Assembly: GCA_910585765.1 (NCBI GenBank)
Contig: CAJUES010000009.1
Coordinates: forward strand, 18,428-82,427
DNA from: an uncultured Lachnospiraceae bacterium
GTDB taxonomy: Bacteria > Bacillota > Clostridia > Lachnospirales > Lachnospiraceae
DNA: 64,000 nucleotides
Direction of reading: 5' to 3'
In this document: positions 8,972 to 17,366 of the stretch, piece after piece
Numbering within the stretch: the stretch's first letter is position 1
How the letters are laid out: each line of letters starts with the position of its first letter
Made by a program: the position numbers and the translations under genes
The notes under the pieces: generated by a model
Told to the model about the DNA's origin: nothing
What the model saw: the letters and a program-made list of their open reading frames with translations, nothing else
Databases searched by the model: none

Positions 8972-8994
8972 GGAGAATTGATTTCTCCTTTTTT
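8971..8994 (+). terminator. Attenuator terminator before pyrB
   Basis: AGGAGAA (8971-8977), loop TTGAT and TTCTCCT (8983-8989) form a perfect 7-bp stem followed by TTTTTA. It begins at the last base of the leader-peptide stop codon. Readthrough would give pyrB-pyrI, and termination would give a leader RNA of about 140 nt. Confidence 0.8.
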
Positions 8995-9028
8995 ATTTCA
9001 CATTTTTGTACAAACTTAGGAGGTTTTT

Positions 9029-9943
9029 ATGAGACATTTAATGAGTCCACTTGATTTTTCCACGGAGGAGTTGGACAGGCTCTTTACGCTTGCCGAGGAT
9101 ATTGAGAACAATCCCGCCAGGTACGCGCATGTCTGCGAAGGAAAAAAACTCGCCACCTGCTTCTATGAGCCAAGCACCCGCACCCGGTTAAGCTTTGAGG
9201 CCGCGATGCTCAACCTCGGCGGTCAGGTGCTGGGGTTTTCCGATGCGAATTCTTCCTCAGCTGCCAAGGGGGAGAGTGTGTCGGACACGATCCGCGTGAT
9301 CTCCTGCTTTGCTGACATCTGTGCGATGCGTCACCCCAAGGAGGGCGCGCCCATGGTAGCTGCTTCGCGCTCCTCCATCCCCGTGATCAATGCCGGTGAC
9401 GGAGGTCATCAGCATCCCACCCAGACGCTCACCGACCTGCTGACCATACGCGCAATCAAGGGACGCCTCAACAGCTTCACCATCGGACTCTGCGGCGATC
9501 TCAAATTCGGCCGCACCGTGCACTCGCTGATCAATGCGCTTGTGCGCTACGACAATATCAACTTCATATTCATATCCCCGGAGGAACTCACGATCCCCGA
9601 CTACATCATCGAGATGCTCCGCGAGAAAAACGTCTCTTTCAGCGAAGTGCGCAAGCTCGAGGAAGTCATGCCAAGACTCGATATCCTCTACATGACCAGA
9701 GTGCAGAAGGAGCGCTTCTTCAACGAGGAGGATTATGTGCGGTTGAAAGATTACTATATCCTCGACAGGGAAAAGATGGAACTGGCAAAATCCGACATGA
9801 TCGTCCTGCATCCGCTTCCCCGCGTCAACGAGATCTCTGTCGAGGTGGACGATGATCCCCGTGCCGTGTATTTCCGCCAGGTGCAGTACGGCGTGTACGT
9901 GCGCATGGCTCTTCTTCTGACACTATTGGAGATAGACGTTTGA
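9029..9943 (+). CDS. pyrB: Aspartate carbamoyltransferase catalytic chain
   Basis: The protein condenses carbamoyl phosphate with aspartate, the first committed step of pyrimidine synthesis. It is 304 residues, the normal length. Visible motifs are [16 protein letters not shown] (carbamoyl-phosphate loop), the mobile loop [31 protein letters not shown] and the C-terminal [17 protein letters not shown] precedes the ATG. Together with the following pyrI it forms a class B-type allosteric enzyme, unlike the PyrB-only enzymes of Bacillus. Expression is probably controlled by the leader at 8882-8994. Confidence 0.97.
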   Translation: MRHLMSPLDFSTEELDRLFTLAEDIENNPARYAHVCEGKKLATCFYEPSTRTRLSFEAAMLNLGGQVLGFSDANSSSAAKGESVSDTIRVISCFADICAMRHPKEGAPMVAASRSSIPVINAGDGGHQHPTQTLTDLLTIRAIKGRLNSFTIGLCGDLKFGRTVHSLINALVRYDNINFIFISPEELTIPDYIIEMLREKNVSFSEVRKLEEVMPRLDILYMTRVQKERFFNEEDYVRLKDYYILDREKMELAKSDMIVLHPLPRVNEISVEVDDDPRAVYFRQVQYGVYVRMALLLTLLEIDV

Positions 9944-9969
9944 ATATTTAAACAGGAGGTTATCAAGAC

Positions 9970-10413
9970 ATGTTAAATGTAGGAAAAATCGAGGAAGGAT
10001 TCGTCCTTGACCATATCAAGGCCGGAAAGAGCATGAGCATCTACAAGCACCTGGGGCTTGACAAGCTCGACTGCACCGTGGCGATCATCAAAAATGCAAG
10101 AAGCGACAAGATGGGAAAGAAGGATATCTTAAAAGTCGAGTGCGACATCAACACGCTCAACCTCGACATCCTGGGCTTCATCGATCACAACATCACCGTC
10201 AATGTCGTCAAGAACTGCGAGATCGTGCAGAAACTGCCGCTCTCTCTCCCAAAGGAGATCAAAAATGTGCTGAAATGCAAAAATCCCCGCTGCATCACAT
10301 CGATCGAGCAGGAACTCCCCCATATCTTCGTCCTCACTGACGAGAAGAAGGAGATCTACCGCTGCAAATACTGTGAAGAGAAATATGGCAGCAAGGATCA
10401 TTTTAAGATCTGA
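9970..10413 (+). CDS. pyrI: Aspartate carbamoyltransferase regulatory chain
   Basis: The 147-residue protein binds nucleotide effectors and attaches to PyrB through a structural zinc site. The allosteric domain shows GFVLDHIKAGKSMSIYKHL and VDHNITVN-like IDHNITVNVVKNCEIV. The zinc domain has the four cysteines in the usual CxxxxC...CxxC layout: CKNPRCIT and later CKYCEEKYG. It starts 26 bp after pyrB behind AGGAGG, so the two are co-transcribed. Confidence 0.97.
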   Translation: MLNVGKIEEGFVLDHIKAGKSMSIYKHLGLDKLDCTVAIIKNARSDKMGKKDILKVECDINTLNLDILGFIDHNITVNVVKNCEIVQKLPLSLPKEIKNVLKCKNPRCITSIEQELPHIFVLTDEKKEIYRCKYCEEKYGSKDHFKI

Positions 10414-10425
10414 CCAGCTTGTGGG

Positions 10426-10453
10426 GCGCGCAGGGGTAGTTTCCCCTGCGCGC
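10426..10453. terminator. GC-rich hairpin between pyrI and the G3E GTPase gene
   Basis: GCGCGCAGGGG (10426-10436), loop TAGTTT and CCCCTGCGCGC (10443-10453) make a perfect 11-bp stem between two converging genes. There is no T-run on either side, so it may slow or protect transcript ends rather than act as a classic intrinsic terminator. Confidence 0.55.
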
Positions 10454-10470
10454 GCATCAGCAGCATATTC

Positions 10471-11403
10471 TTAGACAAAACTCAATATTTCGTCCTTGGG
10501 CTTTTTGGCCGGCTGCACGCTGACTGCATGCAGGACCGGTCCCTCACCGTTGTAATCCTTCCAGAACTCTCTGTGGACGGAAGCCGTCACCTCCACCCAC
10601 TCCTTGTTTGTAAGTTCACTGCACCTGTCATACTTACATGCATATCCCAGAAAAGCCATGTCGTCCGCACAGCATGTCATCGCCATTCTCCCCGGCACGA
10701 AGTACTCGTCATTGCTGTCCTCGGGCTTCAGTACCATCGCCTTGAATCGGATCGTCTTGTCAATATAGCGATCGAGATTGTCCATGGCATCCAGATAGAA
10801 AATACCGTAGCCATAGTCGTCAAGATCCAGTCGCTCACACTTTAAGTCGTATGGCAGATCCTCCTCAAAGATCTGGTTCACCTCACCGTTCTTGTCCTCA
10901 AAGATGATCTCCGCCTGCTGATTCACAGCTTTTACATTTCTCTTGAAGCCACTCAGCTGATCTGCCATCCCGTCGCAGCGGTTAAAGATGATCAGCTCCG
11001 ATTTTCTGATCATCTCTGCCAGCAGGGAGCGCATGTTTGTATAATAATTCTGAAATGTGGAGGCATCGATCGTCGTGATCTGCTGTTCAATCCGCCAATG
11101 CCACGGCATCTTGAGATTCTTAAAGTTCCACATGCCGTTGTACTCGATGATGATGCGCTCCGGCTTATACTTCTTCTCAAGCTCGATCAGATTTGCAGAG
11201 GTCATCTGCGTCTCCTCGTCCACTACCTCCACGATCGTACGGCTGTTTTTGAGGATGTCCTCGTCGTACTCGATCTCGCCCTCCTCGCAGAGTATCAGCA
11301 GTGTCGTACCTTTCGTCTGAAAATAGGGCTGTGAAAGCGTGTAGGATATAAACTCCGTCTTGCCGCTCTCCAAAAATCCATTGATAATATATACGGGCTT
11401 CAT
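10471..11403 (-). CDS. G3E GTPase fused to a TIGR03943-like C-terminal domain
   Basis: The 310-residue protein begins as a G3E (CobW/COG0523) GTPase: P-loop GFLESGKTEF, IIIEYNGMW in place of the usual EPSG, and NRCD (guanine-binding NKxD-like) near residue 160. It lacks the CxCC metal motif of typical CobW proteins. From about residue 215 it matches by eye the C-terminal part of TIGR03943/DUF1980 proteins: IRFKAMVLKP, VPGRMAMTCCADDMAFLGY and WVEVTASVH. In Bacilli such domains are encoded beside a CobW-like gene and a permease. Here GTPase and domain are one chain. The gene follows another G3E gene, so a metal-handling role is inferred. Confidence 0.8.
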   Translation of the reverse strand: MKPVYIINGFLESGKTEFISYTLSQPYFQTKGTTLLILCEEGEIEYDEDILKNSRTIVEVVDEETQMTSANLIELEKKYKPERIIIEYNGMWNFKNLKMPWHWRIEQQITTIDASTFQNYYTNMRSLLAEMIRKSELIIFNRCDGMADQLSGFKRNVKAVNQQAEIIFEDKNGEVNQIFEEDLPYDLKCERLDLDDYGYGIFYLDAMDNLDRYIDKTIRFKAMVLKPEDSNDEYFVPGRMAMTCCADDMAFLGYACKYDRCSELTNKEWVEVTASVHREFWKDYNGEGPVLHAVSVQPAKKPKDEILSFV

Positions 11404-11426
11404 ATTTTCTCCACTCCCTGTAAAAT

Positions 11427-11443
11427 GTGTGTCATAGACACAC
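11427..11443. promoter_or_regulatory. Perfect 17-bp palindrome upstream of the fused GTPase gene
   Basis: GTGTGTC-ATA-GACACAC lies between the two G3E genes, 24 bp before the start at 11403. A CCTTTTTT run follows on the plus strand, where no gene needs a terminator. It may be a metal-regulator operator or a hairpin that tunes the second gene; neither is shown. Confidence 0.35.
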
Positions 11444-11483
11444 CCTTTTTTCGATATCTCTCGTCACCCCGGACTCTCCGGGA

Positions 11484-12677
11484 TCATCTGCGAAACAAGG
11501 TCTTTAGATTCTCCTCATTGAGCTGTGCACCGATCACGCAGATCTTTCCTGTGACTTCGGCAGCGCCAGTGCGCACATTGCCCTCACCCGGAACATAGTC
11601 AAAGTTCAGCCACGTGCCGTCACCAGCCGAGACCATACCCTTCGCGCGGAGGATCGAACCGTATTTCTTCTCATCCTCAAGTTCCTCCAGGATGTGCTCA
11701 AGCTCTTCCCTCGTGTAAGCTGTCGGTGTCTCAAATCCCCAGCTTGCGAAAATTTCGTCGGCATGATGATGGTGGTGATCGTGGTCATGACACCCGCACG
11801 TGCACTCCTCGCCGTGCTCATGATGATGGTCATGATCGTGATCGCAATGATGTCCATGTCCCTCGTGGTCGTGGTCATGGTCGCAATGATGTCCGTGCCC
11901 CTCGTGGTCATGGTCGTGGTCGCAATGATGTCCATGTCCCTCGTGGTCGTGGTCATGGTCGCAATGATGTCCGTGCCCCTCGTGGTCATGGTCATGATCG
12001 CAATGGTGTCCATGTCCCTCGTGGTCGTGGTGTCCGTCATGAAGTTTTGAAACCTCCGCCATCAGCTCCGCCTCCAGATCCTTTGCGTTCTCTATCGTCT
12101 CAAGGATCTTCTTTCCGTCAAGCGCCTCCCAGGGTGTCGTGATAACCGTCGCCTTGTCATTATGTTCACGAATGATATCGAGTGCCGCATCCAGCTTGCT
12201 CTCGCTGATATCCGCCGTCCTGCTCAGGATGATCGTACCCGCATGCTCAATCTGGTTCAGGAAAAACTCTCCGAAATTTTTCGCGTACATCCTGCACTTG
12301 TTCGCGTCAACAACGACAACCGCGCTGTTCAGCTCCACCTCCGCATCGGTATCTACATCCTGCACTGCCTTCATGACATCGGAGAGCTTGCCCACACCGG
12401 ACGGCTCGATCAGGATCCGCTCCGGATGATATGTCTCGATCACTTCCTTCAAAGAACTGCCAAAATCACCCACCAGCGAACAGCAGATACAGCCCGAATT
12501 CATCTCCTTGATCTCCACGCCTGCCTCTTTCAGGAATCCACCGTCAATGCCGATCTCACCGAACTCATTTTCGATCAATACAACCTTGGATGCATCGAGC
12601 GCCTCCTGCAGCAGTTTCTTGATCAGCGTCGTCTTTCCAGCGCCCAGAAATCCGGAAAATATATCTATTTTTGTCAT
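11484..12677 (-). CDS. CobW/COG0523 GTPase with His-rich metal-binding repeats
   Basis: This is a putative zinc or other metal chaperone of 397 residues. The N-terminal GTPase has GFLGAGKTT, a CxCC site within NSGCICCSL, and the ERILIEPSGVG motif. Residues about 218-282 hold five tandem 13-residue repeats of the form DHEGHGHHCDHDH, followed by a further His/Cys stretch with ECTCGCHDHDHHHHH. The last 90 residues are the CobW C-terminal domain (ILRAKGMVSAGDG, WLNFDYVPGE). The ATG at 12677 has GAGGAGG nine bases upstream; the TTG nine bases earlier abuts that site and is rejected. The product of the downstream gene is a second G3E protein. Confidence 0.88.
   Translation of the reverse strand: MTKIDIFSGFLGAGKTTLIKKLLQEALDASKVVLIENEFGEIGIDGGFLKEAGVEIKEMNSGCICCSLVGDFGSSLKEVIETYHPERILIEPSGVGKLSDVMKAVQDVDTDAEVELNSAVVVVDANKCRMYAKNFGEFFLNQIEHAGTIILSRTADISESKLDAALDIIREHNDKATVITTPWEALDGKKILETIENAKDLEAELMAEVSKLHDGHHDHEGHGHHCDHDHDHEGHGHHCDHDHDHEGHGHHCDHDHDHEGHGHHCDHDHDHEGHGHHCDHDHDHHHEHGEECTCGCHDHDHHHHHADEIFASWGFETPTAYTREELEHILEELEDEKKYGSILRAKGMVSAGDGTWLNFDYVPGEGNVRTGAAEVTGKICVIGAQLNEENLKTLFRR
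11832..12026 (-). repeat. Five 39-bp tandem repeats coding DHEGHGHHCDHDH
   Basis: Five in-frame 39-bp units with small silent differences (alternating gtggtc/atggtc forms). Units one, three and five and units two and four resemble each other, which suggests duplication of a two-unit block. Copy number could vary between strains without a frameshift. Confidence 0.85.
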
Positions 12678-12792
12678 CTTGAACAACCTCCTCGATAGCT
12701 TACTGTGCCTGATTATTTAATCTCTAATTTTTTAGTTTATCACAAACTGTCTGAACTTACCAGATGTCCAGATATTAAATTTCAATAAATTA

Positions 12793-12914
12793 GTAACAGT
12801 TCAGCCTTCGGCTTCCTGTTACAAGCGTCAAGCCATGCCGAAACCGCTTTGCGGTTGGCTTGATGCATCTCTGCCACCGTGCTTTCTCACGGACTTCGCA
12901 GCACAGTGCGAAGT
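12793..12914. other. Intergenic region with three hairpins
   Basis: Three stems in series: GTAACAG/CTGTTAC with an inner AGCC-TTC-GGCT (12793-12822); TCAAGCC and AACCGC pairing with GCGGTT and GGCTTGA (12828-12863); and ACTTCGCA/TGCGAAGT (12893-12914). It lies between the dCMP deaminase stop and the start side of the His-rich GTPase gene. It could terminate the deaminase transcript or be a mobile palindromic repeat. No cloverleaf or CCA end was found. Confidence 0.5.
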
Positions 12915-12940
12915 TCGATCAGCGTGTACGCAAAAATGAC

Positions 12941-13426
12941 TTAGACCAGATACCACTGCAGCTCTGCCGCCGGGATCTCCTCAAAATTGTCGGCGCCATC
13001 GCCCTTCCTGAGATATACATTGCGGATCCCTGCCTGTATGATCATGCGGGCGCACAGCGGGCATGGTTTCGCCTTGTGCACGGACAGATCGTCAGGGTTG
13101 ACACCCGCAAGATACAGATCTGCGCCCATAGTCTGTTCCCTCGAACAGTTCAGCAGGGCATTCGCCTCCGCGTGGACCGCCCTGCAGATCGCGTACCCCT
13201 CCCCCTGGTGCATGTCCAGTCTGATCCGGGGACATTCCCCGATATCGCAGCAGTTCTCAAAACCTCTGGGAGAGCCGTTGTAGCCTGTCGATATGACCGC
13301 GTCATCTTTGACGATGACTGCCCCGTATTTTCTCTTGATGCAGGTACTCCGGTATGCAAAGTTCTCCGCACAGTTCAGATACGCGTCTGTTTTTGAGATC
13401 CTTTTATTTCCTTCTGGTTTTACCAT
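12941..13426 (-). CDS. dCMP deaminase family protein
   Basis: The 161-residue protein converts dCMP to dUMP for dTTP synthesis, or is a closely related cytidine-type deaminase. Zinc site motifs are VHAEANALL (HAE) and PCPLCARMI (PCxxC). An additional zinc-finger-like insertion, GFENCCDIGECPR before the HAE motif, is typical of dCMP deaminases and ComEB. AYRSTCIKRKYGAVIV and STGYNGSPRG also match that family. The start has AGAGGAA upstream. No competence genes are adjacent. Confidence 0.9.
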   Translation of the reverse strand: MVKPEGNKRISKTDAYLNCAENFAYRSTCIKRKYGAVIVKDDAVISTGYNGSPRGFENCCDIGECPRIRLDMHQGEGYAICRAVHAEANALLNCSREQTMGADLYLAGVNPDDLSVHKAKPCPLCARMIIQAGIRNVYLRKGDGADNFEEIPAAELQWYLV

Positions 13427-13488
13427 GTTTTCTTCCTCTGCTTTCCGGAACTTTCAGGTATCTTCTTTCCGTTATCCCGAATCACCAG

Positions 13489-14343
13489 TCAGTCCTCCCT
13501 GTTCATGATCATCTCGTATTCCGCCAGGATCAGTGATGGCGGAATGCTGTACGTGACCTCCGCCTCCCGCAGCTGTGATTCCTCCGGCACCTCGCCGCCG
13601 GAGATCATACCGACCAGATGCCCGCCCTCGTCAAACACGCCGCCGCCGGACATCCCGGCTCTCGAAAAGCACGCTGTCACCAGCACATGGGTGTTGAACA
13701 GAGGCACAAACGCAAGCCCTGTGATGTTCCCCGTCGAGAGGCTTGCCGCCTGCCCGTCCAACGCCGCCCCCACCTGCAGAACACGCCTGCCGAGATTGTC
13801 GGAACAGAACGCCGCCCTCGCCTCCTCGGATGCCGTCTCATACAGGGCAGGCACCGCCTCGTAGATTTCGCGGAGCATATGGTCTGTCACCGCCTCCTCC
13901 TGTATCCTGACAAATCCGATATCATACTGCTGGGAGTACCCGATCACATCCGCTGCTGCCGATTCTCCATTTCCGAAAACGATCTCAGCCTCCACATCCT
14001 TCATCAGCAAATGCCTGTTGGAGACGACCACGATCCCGTCGTCGATCTTCCATATGATCCCGCTGCCCGCAGCATCTTTCGCGCAAACTTTCACGATACT
14101 CCGCTTTGCCAGCTGGTAAACAATCTGCATCCTTATATCCTCCGAATCATATTCCCTCTCCCCCGCCGCTCGCATCCTGGCAGTCCGTTCCATCTCGACC
14201 GCAGTCTGTTCCGATATGCATGACACTGACGCAAACCCATATCTGTCCCACCAGGTGCCGTGCGCTATGATATTTAATGCTGTAGAAATGCCTGCTGCTG
14301 TTAGTATGCCCCATAAAAAGGTCGATATTTTCTTGTTTTCCAT
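13489..14343 (-). CDS. Membrane-anchored trypsin-like serine protease (S1 family)
   Basis: The 284-residue protein has an N-terminal membrane or signal segment (FLWGILTAAGISTALNIIA), then a chymotrypsin-fold protease acting outside the cell. The triad is visible: His in VVSNRHLLM, Asp in QQYDIGFVRI, Ser in GMSGGGVFD. The substrate-binding stretch HLVGMISGG follows. There is no PDZ domain, so it is shorter than HtrA. It is transcribed alone, with AT-rich sequence upstream marking the edge of the neighbouring cassette. Confidence 0.8.
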   Translation of the reverse strand: MENKKISTFLWGILTAAGISTALNIIAHGTWWDRYGFASVSCISEQTAVEMERTARMRAAGEREYDSEDIRMQIVYQLAKRSIVKVCAKDAAGSGIIWKIDDGIVVVSNRHLLMKDVEAEIVFGNGESAAADVIGYSQQYDIGFVRIQEEAVTDHMLREIYEAVPALYETASEEARAAFCSDNLGRRVLQVGAALDGQAASLSTGNITGLAFVPLFNTHVLVTACFSRAGMSGGGVFDEGGHLVGMISGGEVPEESQLREAEVTYSIPPSLILAEYEMIMNRED

Positions 14344-14478
14344 GAATTTTCCTGCGATATTACAAAGCTTTTATCTTCCTTCCCAATTATAGTGAATACG
14401 ATTGGGATAGTCAATGCATTTATAGGATGCAATAGCAAGAACTTTGTCTATATTCCTGTCGCTCTGTACGCCCAAACT

Positions 14479-15684
14479 TCATTCCACTTCTTTCGATCGT
14501 CTCAATAAAATAAGAATATCCTTCTGGCGCATAGCACTCAATGATTTCAATAAAAGGATCATTACGATTCCAACAAATAGCAGCATCATGAAGAATGCTC
14601 CCAAAAAAGCCCTGACAAAATATTCCTGTAACAGCACGATACTCAAAACCAGTATATATATCGCCATTGATACCACGATTTTTATGTAAGGTTTTATGAT
14701 CAGCCTTCCATAGATATGATATACACTTTTGACAGAATACCCGTAATGTCTGAAAATTCCCATGTCTTTCTGCATACTTGACAGATATCCCTTGAATGAA
14801 ATGATAATATTCACGGCACTGATCACAAGTATGAGTAACATCAACGCTCCATAAATCATATATGTCTCTGCCAGGGATCTCTGCAAATCTTCAAAAGCGC
14901 CTAATACATAGCTTACTTCATAACCATTCGCCGTCAATGCTTTGGCAGCTTTTTTCACATATTCCAGATCATCAATATAGACTCTGATCGATTCGATCAG
15001 CTCGATACCATAAGGATTCTCACTGTCATAGTTGATCCTAAAGTCCTCCCACGTATCTCCAAACATCGCAAATAAGATTTTCTGCAAAGTATCTGTATTC
15101 ACAAAGATCGTGTCCGGACTGGTATCAAAGTCATCCAAAAGTGAGATTTCTGCTTTAGCCGGTATCAGCCGCATCTCCATTTTTGAAACAGCATCCGACG
15201 TAAAACCACCACTTTCTATATTAATGTAAGGTATGTTTAACATGATCTTTTTATTCTGATTCTGAGGGTGTACTATAGCTTCATTTAAGTTGATTTCTGT
15301 CATGCCAAAACGCTGTAAAATTTCATTATCTACACCTTTGACAAAGTAGATATTACCTTCCTCATCACTCATCCCAAAACCAATAGAATATTCATTATAT
15401 GTATAACAATCCTGAATATTCCGAACAATATCCTGAATTTCTGTTTCATCTGAAAAACACAACGAATGTGTATTGTTTGTTCCCTGTTCCGTTTTTTGGA
15501 TAATTTTAATAATGTGCGTATTTGCGTTATCTACAAAATCATTATTCAATTGAATATACTGCTGCAAAACAAACAAAAAAGCAGTCGATAAAAGAATCAG
15601 TGATACGACAAACAGTATCATGGAAAACTTGAAATACAGACTTGTTTTCTTTGCGATGATTCTGGTAATTTTCTTCTCATTCAT
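14479..15684 (-). CDS. ABC transporter permease, FtsX-like
   Basis: The 401-residue membrane protein has one N-terminal helix (FSMILFVVSLILLSTAFLFVL), a large extracytoplasmic domain of about 200 residues, then three helices near the C-terminus (MIYGALMLLILVISAVNIII; YIKIVVSMAIYILVLSIVLL; LGAFFMMLLFVGIVMILLL). This is the MacB/FtsX layout. The start overlaps the ATPase gene by 8 bp. It is the last gene of the AT-rich cassette, and a role in exporting, or protecting against, the secreted protein encoded three genes upstream is inferred from context. Confidence 0.8.
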   Translation of the reverse strand: MNEKKITRIIAKKTSLYFKFSMILFVVSLILLSTAFLFVLQQYIQLNNDFVDNANTHIIKIIQKTEQGTNNTHSLCFSDETEIQDIVRNIQDCYTYNEYSIGFGMSDEEGNIYFVKGVDNEILQRFGMTEINLNEAIVHPQNQNKKIMLNIPYINIESGGFTSDAVSKMEMRLIPAKAEISLLDDFDTSPDTIFVNTDTLQKILFAMFGDTWEDFRINYDSENPYGIELIESIRVYIDDLEYVKKAAKALTANGYEVSYVLGAFEDLQRSLAETYMIYGALMLLILVISAVNIIISFKGYLSSMQKDMGIFRHYGYSVKSVYHIYGRLIIKPYIKIVVSMAIYILVLSIVLLQEYFVRAFLGAFFMMLLFVGIVMILLLKSLSAMRQKDILILLRRSKEVE

Positions 15685-16288
15685 TATACAATTTTCCTTC
15701 CTGAAGTTTTAATAAAACATAGTTTTGAAAAAAATTCTGATCATCATGGCTGACTACTATAACAATTGTATTCCGAAAATTTTTATGGATCATTTCAACA
15801 ATAAACTTCTTGTTTTCTACGTCCAAATTCGCAGTCGGTTCATCTAATAATAATATATCCGGGTCGGACAGGAAAATCTGGGCAAGTTCTACCCGTCTCT
15901 TTTCCCCGCCTGATAAAGAGTAAACTTTTGAATCAGCAAAGCGATCGACAGAAAATAGCGCCAAAGCACGCTTACTATTCTCTTCAAATTCATCCTGATC
16001 CGCACTCCGATGCTGACCGAGCCACTTTATCATCATATTCTCCTTGACAGAAATATTGGAAAACAACAATGTGTCCTGAAATAAATATTCGATCCTGGAT
16101 CTCTTGTCTATACGGATCGATCCTGCATCGGGCTGTTCATAACCGGCTATTAGATTTAACAATGTCGTTTTTCCACTTCCGCTCTCCCCGATTATAACAT
16201 AATGCTGGCGGTCCGCAAAAGACAGATCGATATTATTTAAGATAACCCTACCCTGCTGCGCTTTTAGAATCTGTTCTAATAATATCAT
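15677..16288 (-). CDS. ABC transporter ATP-binding protein (LolD/MacB type)
   Basis: The 203-residue ATPase has Walker A GESGSGKTT, Q-loop LFQDTLLF, signature LSGGEKRRVELAQ, Walker B ILLLDEPTANLD and H-loop VVSHDDQ. The domain is complete and short, as in FtsE and LolD. It overlaps the lipoprotein gene by 4 bp upstream and the permease by 8 bp downstream, so all three are translationally coupled and probably form one complex. Confidence 0.9.
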   Translation of the reverse strand: MILLEQILKAQQGRVILNNIDLSFADRQHYVIIGESGSGKTTLLNLIAGYEQPDAGSIRIDKRSRIEYLFQDTLLFSNISVKENMMIKWLGQHRSADQDEFEENSKRALALFSVDRFADSKVYSLSGGEKRRVELAQIFLSDPDILLLDEPTANLDVENKKFIVEMIHKNFRNTIVIVVSHDDQNFFQNYVLLKLQEGKLYNE

Positions 16289-17286
16289 TTTTCTCTCCCC
16301 GATTTTTCTACTGGTAGTGTTAAGTCTGACGTCATTCCTCTGGAAAGATCCACAATCGCCTTGTCCGTGTATGCTTTTATCTTTCCATCAAAAATACGGA
16401 CATCAATCACGCCCTCAGTGTCTGCCTCCAGTTTTTTTGTCTCTACATTTGTAACAATCAGTTCTAAACTACCGTTTGCACTGATATCGATCTGCACCAG
16501 AGCGTTCGAATAAAAATAATTCAGTATCTTTTTAGGAAAACAGACCGCGTCATCCTCATAGCAATAGATCTTTGAAGCATCACTGATCCACAACGCATCG
16601 TTATTGCTATAGATTTCGCCGGCAGCCAGATTATCCAATAACAGAATTGGCTTTTCATTGCCAGACATACTCAACATATACAATGCATATCTGTCAGTAC
16701 CCGCATCATATTCAGTCAAATATAACATATCCCCAACGATTGCACCATTTGTGACCCGCATTCCTTTTGTCTCTGCAATCTCGGTTAATGTTTTCGTCTT
16801 TTCATTAAATCTGCAGACAACTCTGTCTCCATATAATTCCGCCCCGTTATCCTGATAGGTGCATTTTAAAAATATCATATACTCCGGATCTCTATACGCC
16901 AGCGGAAAAAGTGCCTCCATCTGATCTGCTTCGTATAATATATCAATCTTGTCTTTCCCTAGCTTGATTATTTTGTAATCATTTTCGATACTATGTCCTG
17001 TTGTATAGATATCTGATGTAAGATCGTTAAACTCAAACTGCAGATAATTCAGTGTATCATTTTTCTGGATGACTTTATGCTGATCGATATCATACGTTAT
17101 AATCCGTTGATCATATTTGTCATACAGAAGTATTTCCTTTTCGCCCGCGGTCTGCGGCAGCCAGTCATAATCTTTGTCCTCCCCTGTAGCAGTTTTCCCC
17201 CCTGTCAAACTGTCTGCACGGCTGCATCCTGTCAGCAAAAATATCAAAAATATGTATGCAGCTAATAAATATTTTCTCTTCTTCAT
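16285..17286 (-). CDS. Lipoprotein of the secreted-protein cassette
   Basis: The 333-residue product has a lipoprotein signal, with lipobox LTGC at residues 18-21. The remainder repeats short strands such as EILLYDKYDQRIITYDID, DYKIIKLGKDKIDILYE, MLYLTEYDAGTDRYALYML and DALWISDASKIYCYED, which suggests a beta-propeller. No family was recognised. It lies 80 bp after the secreted-protein gene and overlaps the ATPase gene. By position it could be a substrate receptor, a sensor, or an immunity lipoprotein. Confidence 0.7.
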   Translation of the reverse strand: MKKRKYLLAAYIFLIFLLTGCSRADSLTGGKTATGEDKDYDWLPQTAGEKEILLYDKYDQRIITYDIDQHKVIQKNDTLNYLQFEFNDLTSDIYTTGHSIENDYKIIKLGKDKIDILYEADQMEALFPLAYRDPEYMIFLKCTYQDNGAELYGDRVVCRFNEKTKTLTEIAETKGMRVTNGAIVGDMLYLTEYDAGTDRYALYMLSMSGNEKPILLLDNLAAGEIYSNNDALWISDASKIYCYEDDAVCFPKKILNYFYSNALVQIDISANGSLELIVTNVETKKLEADTEGVIDVRIFDGKIKAYTDKAIVDLSRGMTSDLTLPVEKSGREK

Positions 17287-17311
17287 TTAATGATCTACCT
17301 TCCTACACGCA

Positions 17312-17351
17312 GAAAACAACTGCCATAAGCAACGTTATGGCAATCGTTTTC
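17312..17351 (-). terminator. Hairpin between the secreted-protein and lipoprotein genes
   Basis: GAAAAC...GCCATAA, loop, TTATGGC...GTTTTC pairs with a few mismatches over about 17 bp. There is no long T-run, so it more likely acts as a partial terminator or 3' protection that allows higher expression of the secreted protein than of the transporter. Confidence 0.5.
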
Positions 17352-17366
17352 TATCGGTTCTCAATA

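Noticed and set aside
8882..8994. Leader read as a Phe-controlled attenuator
   Set aside because: The Phe codons follow from the U-rich message and are not in a run; the downstream genes are for pyrimidines, so UTP sensing is more sensible.
11427..11450. Palindrome plus T-run as a terminator
   Set aside because: The T-run serves the plus strand, where no transcript is expected to end.
11832..12026. Regularly spaced repeats as a possible CRISPR array
   Set aside because: Units are contiguous, in-frame and have no spacers.
11606..12142. Open frames with Thr/Met- or Arg/His-rich repeats
   Set aside because: They are other frames of the 39-bp repeats in the His-rich GTPase gene.
12780..12914. 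Possible tRNA or T-box in the hairpin region
   Set aside because: The stems do not form a cloverleaf, and there is no T-box sequence or CCA end.
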